Shown: in pieces, positions 56,155-64,000 of the stretch
Position numbering within the stretch: position 1 is the first letter of the stretch
Layout of the letters: each line of letters opens with the position of its first letter
Assembly (NCBI RefSeq): GCF_022953055.1
Contig: NZ_JALJEJ010000001.1
Span: 310,001 to 374,000 of the forward strand
Length of the DNA: 64,000 bases
Direction: 5' to 3'
DNA from: Mucilaginibacter straminoryzae
GTDB taxonomy: Bacteria; Bacteroidota; Bacteroidia; Sphingobacteriales; Sphingobacteriaceae
Notes under the pieces: generated by a model
Database searches by the model: none
What the model saw: only the letters and a program-made list of their open reading frames with translations
Told to the model about the DNA's origin: nothing
Translations under genes and position numbers: made by a program

Positions 56155-59100
56155 ATGCACAAAACTATTACCCGATTAACGGGATGCTTGTTGCTTGCCT
56201 TTTTTTTAGGGTGCTGCTTCAACGTTTCGGCACAAAAGACGGCTTCGCAAATTCCCCTCAGCGAAGCCGTAAAGGAAATTGAGACCAGGTTTAATGCGCA
56301 TTTTGCCTATGAACACGGTTTACTTGACGATAAATTTACCACACGCCCGCTGCTAAAAGGTAAATCACTGGAAGACGTTTTAAAGAACGTATTGTATCCC
56401 AACAACCTGATCTTCCTGTACGTTAGCGAAAATACCTATTCTATAGTAGCGCGTAGCAGTACCTTTTTTACAGGAATGGCCCCGGCAAATTCGGTAGCTA
56501 TTACAGTATCAAAGTCTGCCACGGGTGATGATGCACACAGCTTACGCGGCAGAGTTACCGATGAAAACGGCACAGCTATAGCTTATGCTAATGTGTGGGT
56601 AAAAGGTACCAACCAAGCTACACGGACTAACGATGAAGGTGATTTTCTTTTACCAGCTGTGAAGAGCAGCAGTGTGATCTTGTTTAGTATGGTTGGTTAT
56701 AACAGCCAGGAAATTGTAGTTGGCGACCAGATTAAGCTTTTTGTAAAACTGCAGGCTAACAAGACCATGCTTAACGAGGTGAATATTATCAGTAACGGTT
56801 ACCAAACTTTACCAAAAGAACGCTCAACAGGTTCTGCTGCTATACTTACCAGCGCCGATATCGCCTTACGTCCGCAAACTAACCTGATAGATCGTATTGA
56901 AGGTCTTGTTCCCGGCGTTCAAGTCAATGTGCTATCCGGCGACCGCGGCTTTTTTTACCAATCAGGATCCACCACTGCTACTACCCAGGTGGCACTAAAA
57001 TCTGGTGTGCGTAACGTAGGTACCTTTGATTACTCGACAAACATACGCGGAAGAAGTACACTAACTGGAGAATCAACACCGTTGATTGTGTTGGATGGTG
57101 CTATTACAGAAATGGACCTGGCTACTCTTAACCCTAATGATGTTGAAAATATTACCTTTTTGAAAGATGCTGCTGCTGCTTCAATTTGGGGGGTACGTGC
57201 CGCTAACGGCGTAATTGTAATTACCACTAAGAAAGGTAAGCAAAACCAAAAGCCTTCGATCAACCTGTCTACTACCCTTACTTTTGGTGAGAAGCCTGAT
57301 ATCAGTTACTACAAAACCATGAACTCTGCTCAGCAGCTTGGTTATGAAAAAGAATTGGTTACCCGCGGGTTTTTACCGGCGATAACTGCAACCGACTATT
57401 ATTCGGCCAGCTATCTGGTTTCTCCGGGCACGTATTTGGCACAGCAACTTAAAGCGGGTACTATTAGCCAGTCGCAATATGATAACCAAGTAGCAGCGTG
57501 GAGCGCTATCGATAACCGCTCGCAAATTTCCAAGTATTTTTATCAGGGCGAACAAAGCCAGCAATACAACTTCTCTGTAAACGGCGGCACTGATAACTCT
57601 AACTACTATTACGGCGTTTCTTACAGCCAGCAACGCCCTACAGAAATAAGGGACTATGGCAAACGCTTAACCGCAACCTTAAATAACAGTTGGAAACTAT
57701 TTAACTGGGCTACTTTATCTACCAGCTTTAAAGGGTCATTCTTCAATCTGGTAAATAACGGCCTCAACTTATACTCTCTTTATACCCCTTCAAACAGTAC
57801 TTTACTGCCGTATGAGTTAATTGCGGATGGAAACGGTAACGGTATTTCTTATGACCGTTTGAACCCCGCTTATACGTCTACGCTTTCATCAAAATACAAA
57901 AACTGGCAATACAACTATTTGAACGAGCTTGGTTACAACGATAATACCGAGAAAGACAATAATTACGTTTTCAACGTCAATTTAAAGGTTCCTATTTATA
58001 AGGGGTTGTCGGCAAGCGGCATTTTTAATAACGAACGGACTTTTAGCGCGATCAGAACTTATCAGGATCCTAACAGCTATTTTATGCGCAATATTTTAAA
58101 CTATTTCACTTATCCAACAGCGGTGAGCAATAGTTTAGGTATTACTAACGGCGGGTATTTAAACCAGGTGAACACTAATCAAAATAACTATAGTTTACGT
58201 GCCCAACTGGATTATAATTATACGTTTGGTAAACACCAGATTACTGCTCTTGCCGGTACGGAAATTCGCGAGACCAATAACGGTCAGAATAGTTTAGGCC
58301 TTTGGGGTTACAACACTCAAACCGGTTTAACCAACAGCAATATCAATTTCAGCAACACCCCAACATATACCTACATTGCAGGCTTTAGCCCTACAGATGT
58401 TACCGGATTTTATTACGGCGGTTACCCCTCTGCTACTGATATGAAAAGGCGTTTCCTTTCTTATTTCGGTAATGCAGCTTATACTTACAATAACAAATAC
58501 ATCATCTCGGGCAGTGTACGTTATGATGATTATAACAACTTCGGTCTGGACAGTAAGTATCGTGCTACACCGCTTTGGTCTTCAGGTCTTAAATGGAATA
58601 TCAACCGGGAAGAGTTTCTAAAAGATGTAAGATGGTTAGACCAGTTAGCGCTTCGTGCAACGTACGGGGTTAACGGTAACCTGTCGCTTTCAACTTATCC
58701 GTATACCTATATTAGTTTAGGTTCATCGGATGCTACCACCGGGCAAACCTATGCTTCCATTATCGCGCCGGCTAACCCGCAGTTACGTTGGGAAAAAACT
58801 TATGTGACCAACTTTGGTGTTGATTTTGGCTTATTTGGCAACCGCCTTAACGGAAGTGTGGATATCTACAATAAAAACTCTAAAGACCTGCTCTATTCTT
58901 TCCCGACAAGCTCTGTTTATTTAGGCAGTACCAGTCCATATTTAACACGTAACGCCGCTTCTATGAAAAGCCACGGTATAGATGTTGGCTTAAACGGCAC
59001 CGTCTTTAAAATTAAGGACTGGAGTTTGGGTGCCGGTATGACCTTCTCTTACAATACCAATAAGGTAACAAGCAGCTATTTCAGCGAATCATTATATTCT

Positions 59101-59811
59101 AATTATTATGGTTATTACCCTCCTGGCATATCCTACATCACTGGCTATGCTACAGATAAGCTGTTTGTATACCGCAATGCCGGATTGGACGCAAACGGAC
59201 TTACACAGATCTATGACCATAACGGGAATATTGTAAAGGCGTCCCAAACTACGCTTGGTTCACTTTCTGATCTGAAATACGCCGGACGTACTACAGCACC
59301 ATACTACGGTGGTTTTAACACAAGTCTGAATTACAAGAGGTTCTCGCTTTTCGCACAGTTTACCTACCAGTTTGGTAACGTGTTCCTGAAACCAAGTATC
59401 CAGAATTATATTACCTCTGCTTACAGTAGAACAAACTATGATCTAAGTGCGGATATTGCCAAACGCTGGCAAGCGCCCGGCGACGAAGCCAAAACAGTGG
59501 TGCCGGGTTTAAATGGCACGGTCAACCAGGTAAACTACAGTTTGTACCGTTATCAGTACTCAGATATCAACGTTTTAAAGGGTGATTACGTGCGCATGCG
59601 CCAGTTAACGCTTAATTACCAATTATCCGGTGCATGGATGTCTAAGTTTAAGATCAAATCTGCACAGGTAGGTGCAACTGCCAATAATTTGGGCTTAATC
59701 TGGACAGCTAATAAAGAAGGATATGATCCAAACTTCGTCGGTTATGTTGGCGGTAACCAGGGCTTACCGGCGGCACGTTCTTACACACTTAATATTAACC
59801 TTAACTTCTAA
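56155..59811 (+). CDS. SusC/RagA-type TonB-dependent transporter with STN signalling domain
   Basis: 1218 residues. Signal peptide, then an STN domain (about 35-105), a carboxypeptidase-regulatory-like domain (LRGRVTDENGTAIAYANVWVKG), plug (LIVLDGAITEMDLATLNPNDVENITFLKDAAAASIWG) and a large barrel ending in LNINLNF. The STN domain contacts the FecR partner. It imports a substrate together with the SusD lipoprotein that follows. No glycoside hydrolase is in view to indicate the substrate. Confidence 0.93.
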   Translation: MHKTITRLTGCLLLAFFLGCCFNVSAQKTASQIPLSEAVKEIETRFNAHFAYEHGLLDDKFTTRPLLKGKSLEDVLKNVLYPNNLIFLYVSENTYSIVARSSTFFTGMAPANSVAITVSKSATGDDAHSLRGRVTDENGTAIAYANVWVKGTNQATRTNDEGDFLLPAVKSSSVILFSMVGYNSQEIVVGDQIKLFVKLQANKTMLNEVNIISNGYQTLPKERSTGSAAILTSADIALRPQTNLIDRIEGLVPGVQVNVLSGDRGFFYQSGSTTATTQVALKSGVRNVGTFDYSTNIRGRSTLTGESTPLIVLDGAITEMDLATLNPNDVENITFLKDAAAASIWGVRAANGVIVITTKKGKQNQKPSINLSTTLTFGEKPDISYYKTMNSAQQLGYEKELVTRGFLPAITATDYYSASYLVSPGTYLAQQLKAGTISQSQYDNQVAAWSAIDNRSQISKYFYQGEQSQQYNFSVNGGTDNSNYYYGVSYSQQRPTEIRDYGKRLTATLNNSWKLFNWATLSTSFKGSFFNLVNNGLNLYSLYTPSNSTLLPYELIADGNGNGISYDRLNPAYTSTLSSKYKNWQYNYLNELGYNDNTEKDNNYVFNVNLKVPIYKGLSASGIFNNERTFSAIRTYQDPNSYFMRNILNYFTYPTAVSNSLGITNGGYLNQVNTNQNNYSLRAQLDYNYTFGKHQITALAGTEIRETNNGQNSLGLWGYNTQTGLTNSNINFSNTPTYTYIAGFSPTDVTGFYYGGYPSATDMKRRFLSYFGNAAYTYNNKYIISGSVRYDDYNNFGLDSKYRATPLWSSGLKWNINREEFLKDVRWLDQLALRATYGVNGNLSLSTYPYTYISLGSSDATTGQTYASIIAPANPQLRWEKTYVTNFGVDFGLFGNRLNGSVDIYNKNSKDLLYSFPTSSVYLGSTSPYLTRNAASMKSHGIDVGLNGTVFKIKDWSLGAGMTFSYNTNKVTSSYFSESLYSNYYGYYPPGISYITGYATDKLFVYRNAGLDANGLTQIYDHNGNIVKASQTTLGSLSDLKYAGRTTAPYYGGFNTSLNYKRFSLFAQFTYQFGNVFLKPSIQNYITSAYSRTNYDLSADIAKRWQAPGDEAKTVVPGLNGTVNQVNYSLYRYQYSDINVLKGDYVRMRQLTLNYQLSGAWMSKFKIKSAQVGATANNLGLIWTANKEGYDPNFVGYVGGNQGLPAARSYTLNINLNF

Positions 59812-59820
59812 GTGCGCGTC

Positions 59821-61206
59821 ATGAAATCAAAATATTTTCTATTCGTAATGTTAGCGGCTGCTGCATCATCATGCCGCAAATATGTTGACATCAAAACACA
59901 AGGATCACTTGTGCCAAAAGAAACCAGCAATTATCGCTATCTGCTTAACTACACTTACGCTTACGAACAAGGGCCAAAGTTAGATGATATTGCCTCTGAC
60001 GACGTTCAGTTAGTTGACGGCAGTAACCAGGTTAAAGCTTTAAGCGGCTCTGATTATTACGGCTGGTTCCCTAAAGCTTATTTATGGAACCCGGTTGTTT
60101 ACCCAATCGGTAACTACCAGACAGACGATGCGTGGAACGGAATGTACAACACCATTTTGTATTGCAATACCGTTATCGAAGAAGTTCCTGCAAGTACGGG
60201 CGGCACTGCGGCAGATAAAGCCGAACTGATTGCTGAAGCTAAAGTACACCGGGCGGATGCCTACCTGATGCTGATGAACACTTATGCAAAGCCGTACAAC
60301 ACTTCAACAGCTGGTACTGATCTGGGTGTGCCGTTGGTATTGGTTGAAACTACGCAGCAGTCGCTCGTACGTCCAAGTTCCCAATCGGTGTATACGCAGA
60401 TCATCGCAGACCTTAACCAGGCGTTGCCTAACCTGCTGCCACAGCAAAGTTTTAACACTATTCCTTCAAAAGCATCGGCTTATGGCGAACTGGCGAGGTG
60501 TTACCTGTATATGAATGATTATGCAAATGCCAATAAATATGCTGATAGTGCTTTGCTGACAAGAAGCACCCTGAACGATTACAGTGCGTCATCTGCGTTT
60601 CCTTTGCGTAAAAGCGATCCGGAAATCTTGTTGTCAAAAGTGGCGTCAAGCGGTGTAGGCTATCAGCCTACAATTATGCGCCTGAGCGATGATCTGCTTA
60701 ACCTGCTCGGTACTAAAGACCAGCGTTATGTACTGTTTACCAAAGATGCGGCAACTTTTGCAGCATCATACACAGATGCAGGCGGAAGGTTCTTTTCGCG
60801 GGACAGGATCAATAGCGAGGCTCGTAATATAGGGCCAAACGTGCCTGAAATGATGCTGATCAAAGCAGAATATTACGCCCGTACCAACGATGTTGGCAAT
60901 GCGCTTTTATGGGTTAATAAACTAAGGCAAAAACGCTTCAAACCTGCTGATTACACAGCGGCTACAGCCTCAACCTCTGCCGATGCGCTTAAGGTTGTTA
61001 TTGATGAAAGGCACCGCGAGTTCTTCTGTCGCATGTTACGCTGGTGGGATATGCGCCGTTTAAAAAGCGAGCCTGCATTTCAGAAAACCTATACAAGAGT
61101 GCTGGGTGGGGTAACTTATACCCTTGACCCGAATAGCAACCGTTACGTGTTTCAGATACCGCCTTACCAGGTGCAGTTAAATCCTGAAATGCAGCAAAAT
61201 CCATAA
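59821..61206 (+). CDS. SusD/RagB-type surface lipoprotein
   Basis: About 461 residues from ATG 59821 (a GTG at 59812 is in frame but not signal-like). Lipobox ASSCRK near residue 18. SusD-like TPR and RagB elements (KVHRADAYLMLMNTYAKPY; MMLIKAEYYARTNDVGNALLWVNKLRQKRF; DERHREFFCRMLRWWDMRRL). It captures substrate on the cell surface for the SusC-type transporter. 9 bp after the SusC stop. Confidence 0.93.
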   Translation: MKSKYFLFVMLAAAASSCRKYVDIKTQGSLVPKETSNYRYLLNYTYAYEQGPKLDDIASDDVQLVDGSNQVKALSGSDYYGWFPKAYLWNPVVYPIGNYQTDDAWNGMYNTILYCNTVIEEVPASTGGTAADKAELIAEAKVHRADAYLMLMNTYAKPYNTSTAGTDLGVPLVLVETTQQSLVRPSSQSVYTQIIADLNQALPNLLPQQSFNTIPSKASAYGELARCYLYMNDYANANKYADSALLTRSTLNDYSASSAFPLRKSDPEILLSKVASSGVGYQPTIMRLSDDLLNLLGTKDQRYVLFTKDAATFAASYTDAGGRFFSRDRINSEARNIGPNVPEMMLIKAEYYARTNDVGNALLWVNKLRQKRFKPADYTAATASTSADALKVVIDERHREFFCRMLRWWDMRRLKSEPAFQKTYTRVLGGVTYTLDPNSNRYVFQIPPYQVQLNPEMQQNP

Positions 61207-61223
61207 TACCGAAAGAAAACAAA

Positions 61224-63212
61224 ATGATCAGAAACATCAAACTGCTGTTTATACTGCCGCTGCTGGCGATATCAGTGCTTGCGAGCGCGCAGGATAAACA
61301 CTTTACCTATGAACCGCTAAGGGCTAAACCTGGCGAAACAATCCAGATTACCTATGACCCGCAAGGGACCCCTTTAGCTGGTAAGAAGAACATCAGCGGG
61401 GTAGTTTATAGTTATAACAATTATCATTGGCAGGCAGCAGACCTGCCAATGATACCTTCTGGTAGCGTTTACAAAGCATCTTATACCTTACATAAGCAAT
61501 GTGGTTTGGCCGCTTTTAAATTCAAAAGTGATGATACCACAGATGTTGGTAACGAAGGGTATGCGATAATGACCACGGATCCAGAACATGCTGGCGTGAA
61601 TGCCCAAGGGGCTTACGCCGGGTGGGGCTTGCTACGGTCGCAAAGTCGTGGCTATGGTATACCAGACTACTATAAAAACCTGTCTATATCCGATACCGCC
61701 TTTTACTACTGGTTGAATAATGAAGTAAAGTGGCATCCGCAGGAGGCCAGCCAGGTTCTGGCTGTTCCGTTTGTGCAATCCTTGTATGCCTACCAAAAAG
61801 AAAAGGGTATACCACGTATCAATCGTGTAATTGATTATTTGTATAAAACCGGAGGAGAAGACAACCTGATGCGTATCAGGCAGATTTATATGGGTACATT
61901 AAACCGCAAGTCATCTGCGGATTCGCTTGGCGATATTATCCTGTCAAAATACCCTAAAGGCAGCTTAGCAAGGTTAAAGGCCTATCGTGCTTTTACAAGC
62001 GAACGCAAGCCCGAACAAATGATAGTTAAGGCCACCGGGTTTTTAGAGCAGTTCCCGCAAACTACCGATGCCCAGTTTGACATACAAAATAACCTGAGCT
62101 ATACGAACGTTTACCAGGCCATTATTTTGATTTCGGCAATGAAAGGCGACTACGGCCCAATCGAAAAGTATGTTCACGATTTACCCATATCAGGATTAAT
62201 TAATATTTATTACAAGCTTATCCAGATACCATATGACCGTAAGGATCTGCCGGGTAGCAAGTTGCTGCCTTATGCAAAAATGCTGGTGAGCCGCATGGAA
62301 GAAGTAAAGAATAAAGTACCTGCCGAATACTGGTACTTGTCACCTTCGGAATGGCGGGAGCAATATGAGAAATTCACAGTGGCAAGCGTATGGCCTACGC
62401 ATATCAACCTGTTACTTAAAACCGGAAATTATAACGAGGCTTTGGTGTATGCTGCAAGGGCAGAAAAAAGTTTGAATTATAAAAAGGCTTCGGTTAATGA
62501 TGACTATGCATGGCTGTTAAATAATGCCGGGCAATATCAAAAAATGAACGAGGTGCTGGTAAAAAGTATTTATCTGAACCAGAGTTCGCCAGAGATGCTG
62601 CAACTGCTTAAAGAAGATTATGTACGCAATAATAAATCAGAGCAGGGATTTGACAAGTATTTGAATACGTTAAAAAATCCTGAACTGGCAGCAAAAAGCG
62701 CTGAGCAGATCAAGGCGATGAAACGCAATGATGATGTGCCAGATTGGCAAATGACAGGACTTGACGGTAAAGTGGTGAAATTTAAAGAACTGCGGGGTAA
62801 AACCGTTGTGCTTGATTTTTGGGCAACATGGTGCGTACCATGCAAAGCCTCTTTCCCGGGTATGAAACTGGCCGTTGAGCATTATAAAAATGATCCTGAT
62901 GTGGTGTTTTATTTTGTTGACACCGAAGAGCGCGGCGATGCTTATAAACAACAGGTAGCCCAGTTTATAAAAGACAACAACTACCCTTTCCATATTCTGT
63001 TTGATAACAGAAAGGCCGGATCTAAACAGAACGACGAGGTTTATGAACGGATATGCAAAGCCTATACTATATCTGGAATACCCATGAAATTGATTATTGC
63101 GCCCGATGGCAAGCTGCGCTTTTTAAGTGATGGCTACAAAGGAAGCGCTACTGCACTTGCAGATGAAATAATTGAGATGGTGGAATTTGCAAAGCAAGTT
63201 GAAAAGAAATAA
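61224..63212 (+). CDS. Exported TlpA-family thioredoxin with long N-terminal region
   Basis: 662 residues. Signal peptide ends near LASAQ. About 500 residues of beta-sandwich and TPR-like sequence precede a thioredoxin domain with FWATWCVPCKASFPG (active site CVPC). TlpA-type proteins reduce periplasmic disulfides; this long form is common in Bacteroidota SusC/SusD loci, where its role is not known. It overlaps the next gene start by one base (ATAATG). Confidence 0.88.
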   Translation: MIRNIKLLFILPLLAISVLASAQDKHFTYEPLRAKPGETIQITYDPQGTPLAGKKNISGVVYSYNNYHWQAADLPMIPSGSVYKASYTLHKQCGLAAFKFKSDDTTDVGNEGYAIMTTDPEHAGVNAQGAYAGWGLLRSQSRGYGIPDYYKNLSISDTAFYYWLNNEVKWHPQEASQVLAVPFVQSLYAYQKEKGIPRINRVIDYLYKTGGEDNLMRIRQIYMGTLNRKSSADSLGDIILSKYPKGSLARLKAYRAFTSERKPEQMIVKATGFLEQFPQTTDAQFDIQNNLSYTNVYQAIILISAMKGDYGPIEKYVHDLPISGLINIYYKLIQIPYDRKDLPGSKLLPYAKMLVSRMEEVKNKVPAEYWYLSPSEWREQYEKFTVASVWPTHINLLLKTGNYNEALVYAARAEKSLNYKKASVNDDYAWLLNNAGQYQKMNEVLVKSIYLNQSSPEMLQLLKEDYVRNNKSEQGFDKYLNTLKNPELAAKSAEQIKAMKRNDDVPDWQMTGLDGKVVKFKELRGKTVVLDFWATWCVPCKASFPGMKLAVEHYKNDPDVVFYFVDTEERGDAYKQQVAQFIKDNNYPFHILFDNRKAGSKQNDEVYERICKAYTISGIPMKLIIAPDGKLRFLSDGYKGSATALADEIIEMVEFAKQVEKK

Positions 63213-64000
63213 TGATCAGTAAGTTAGTTAAGCTAGTGATCGCAGGCTGCATGGCGGCCTGCGCTTCACTAAATCCGGCAAACTGTCAAACAGTAGATAA
63301 CAACGCATTACCTTACAAAGCAGACAGTGTAATTTTTGAGGGTAAGCAAACAGGCTTGCACTACGGCGCAACGATTACCATGCCTAATGGCCCTGGCCGA
63401 CATACTGCTGTTGTTTTAGTTTCGGGAACCGGGCAGCAGGATCGCGATGGCAAAATGGCGGGGCATAAAATGTTTGCAGAAATTGCCGACTATCTTACGC
63501 GTAACGGAATTGTGGTACTACGGGTTGATGATCGTGGTGTTGGTAAATCAAACGGCAACTATGCCACTTCTACAACAGGCGATTTCGCGGCCGATGTATT
63601 AGAGGCATTTCATTACTTGCAGACAAGGCCCGAAGTTAATCCGAAACATATTGGCTTGCTTGGCCATAGCGAAGGAGGTATGAGCATCGCAATAGCGGCC
63701 TCAAAAGAGCCAAAAGTTGCTTTTCTGATCAGTATTGCCGGTTTGTGTATGGATGGCTATGATGCCCTGATTATGCAGAACCGCGATTTGGTGAACGCGG
63801 CGCCCATTAGTAATGATGATAAAAACCGCTATAACCAGATCAATGAGATCATGTTCAAAGCGGCACGACAATATGCAGATTCCGCAAATTTAGATAAGGT
63901 GCTGAACGAACGTTACGCGAACTGGAAAAAGACAGACGATGAATGGGTGAAAGCGCATAATATCCAGTTTGATCATTTCCGTTTCCCGATCTGGAGCTAC
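63212..64000 (+). CDS. Exported alpha/beta hydrolase, partial at right edge
   Basis: Open from ATG 63212 to the end of the window (263 codons seen). A signal peptide or lipoprotein-like N terminus (with Cys residues in IAGCMAACAS) precedes an alpha/beta hydrolase domain with VLVSGTGQQDRDG, VVLRVDDRGVGKS and the elbow GHSEGG. The Asp and His of the triad are beyond the edge. It shares a cluster with SusC/SusD and the TlpA-type protein and may process the imported substrate or a surface product. Confidence 0.85.
   Translation, partial: MISKLVKLVIAGCMAACASLNPANCQTVDNNALPYKADSVIFEGKQTGLHYGATITMPNGPGRHTAVVLVSGTGQQDRDGKMAGHKMFAEIADYLTRNGIVVLRVDDRGVGKSNGNYATSTTGDFAADVLEAFHYLQTRPEVNPKHIGLLGHSEGGMSIAIAASKEPKVAFLISIAGLCMDGYDALIMQNRDLVNAAPISNDDKNRYNQINEIMFKAARQYADSANLDKVLNERYANWKKTDDEWVKAHNIQFDHFRFPIWSY

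Overview
The window looks like chromosomal DNA from a Bacteroidota bacterium, most likely Sphingobacteriaceae (Mucilaginibacter/Pedobacter-like). The evidence is a SusC/SusD pair with an ECF sigma factor and FecR-type anti-sigma factor, a carboxypeptidase-regulatory-domain TonB receptor, a LytTR regulator, TlpA-type thioredoxins, mostly A/T-rich start regions without strong Shine-Dalgarno sites, and moderate GC. I see no tRNA, rRNA, CRISPR array, transposase or prophage gene. The first gene probably enters from the left edge and the last runs off the right edge.

Layout. 1-2.5 kb: a PAS-domain signalling protein and a secreted GH18-like protein. 2.5-23.3 kb: a stress/detoxification-like island. 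It holds three alpha/beta hydrolases, an MFS exporter operon (with DUF2630, a cysteine-less thioredoxin-reductase-like flavoprotein and a UBP-type zinc finger), a TPR histidine kinase, and a seven-gene operon (YcaC-like hydrolase, alginate-export-type porin, lone M17 N-domain, YtcJ-like amidohydrolase, DoxX, Dps, DUF1275). It also holds a small conserved protein and two sigma-54 enhancer-binding proteins (bEBPs). 23.5-28.6 kb: an Lrp regulator divergent from a cysteine-synthase-like/DsbD/homoserine-dehydrogenase operon. 28.8-35.7 kb: TetR, an RND efflux operon and a second TetR-like gene, with a perfect palindromic operator. 35.9-38.1 kb: katG. 38.3-44.5 kb: a second RND efflux operon on the minus strand. 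44.7-50.6 kb: a lipoprotein, an SDR plus flavin reductase pair, a sensor kinase, a coiled-coil protein and a LytTR response regulator. 50.8-54.2 kb: a TonB receptor, a small His-rich protein and a Fur/Zur-type repressor. 54.4-64 kb: ECF sigma, FecR, SusC, SusD, a TlpA-type thioredoxin and an alpha/beta hydrolase.

Main discovery. Reading the intergenic regions of 3.4-21.1 kb by eye, I find eight copies of an 18-bp imperfect palindrome, consensus TATCGTAAAWTRRCGATA in gene direction. Each is followed, 61-64 bp downstream and in a constant orientation, by a -24/-12 (sigma-54-type) element: GG and a -12 G twelve bases apart, with T at position 12 and A at position 16 in all eight. Seven of the eight also begin TGG or CGG. 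The eight units face the three hydrolases, the MFS operon, the seven-gene operon, the small protein and both bEBP genes themselves. The two bEBPs have different sensory domains (GAF-like versus a phosphorylatable receiver) but almost the same recognition helix, TTLNSKIK(R/K)LG. The simplest reading is one compact, self-amplifying sigma-54 regulon with two inputs sharing one enhancer. The TPR kinase in the island is a candidate partner for the receiver-type bEBP. The biological signal is unknown; Dps, a chloroperoxidase-type hydrolase, exporters and redox proteins suggest stress or xenobiotic defence.
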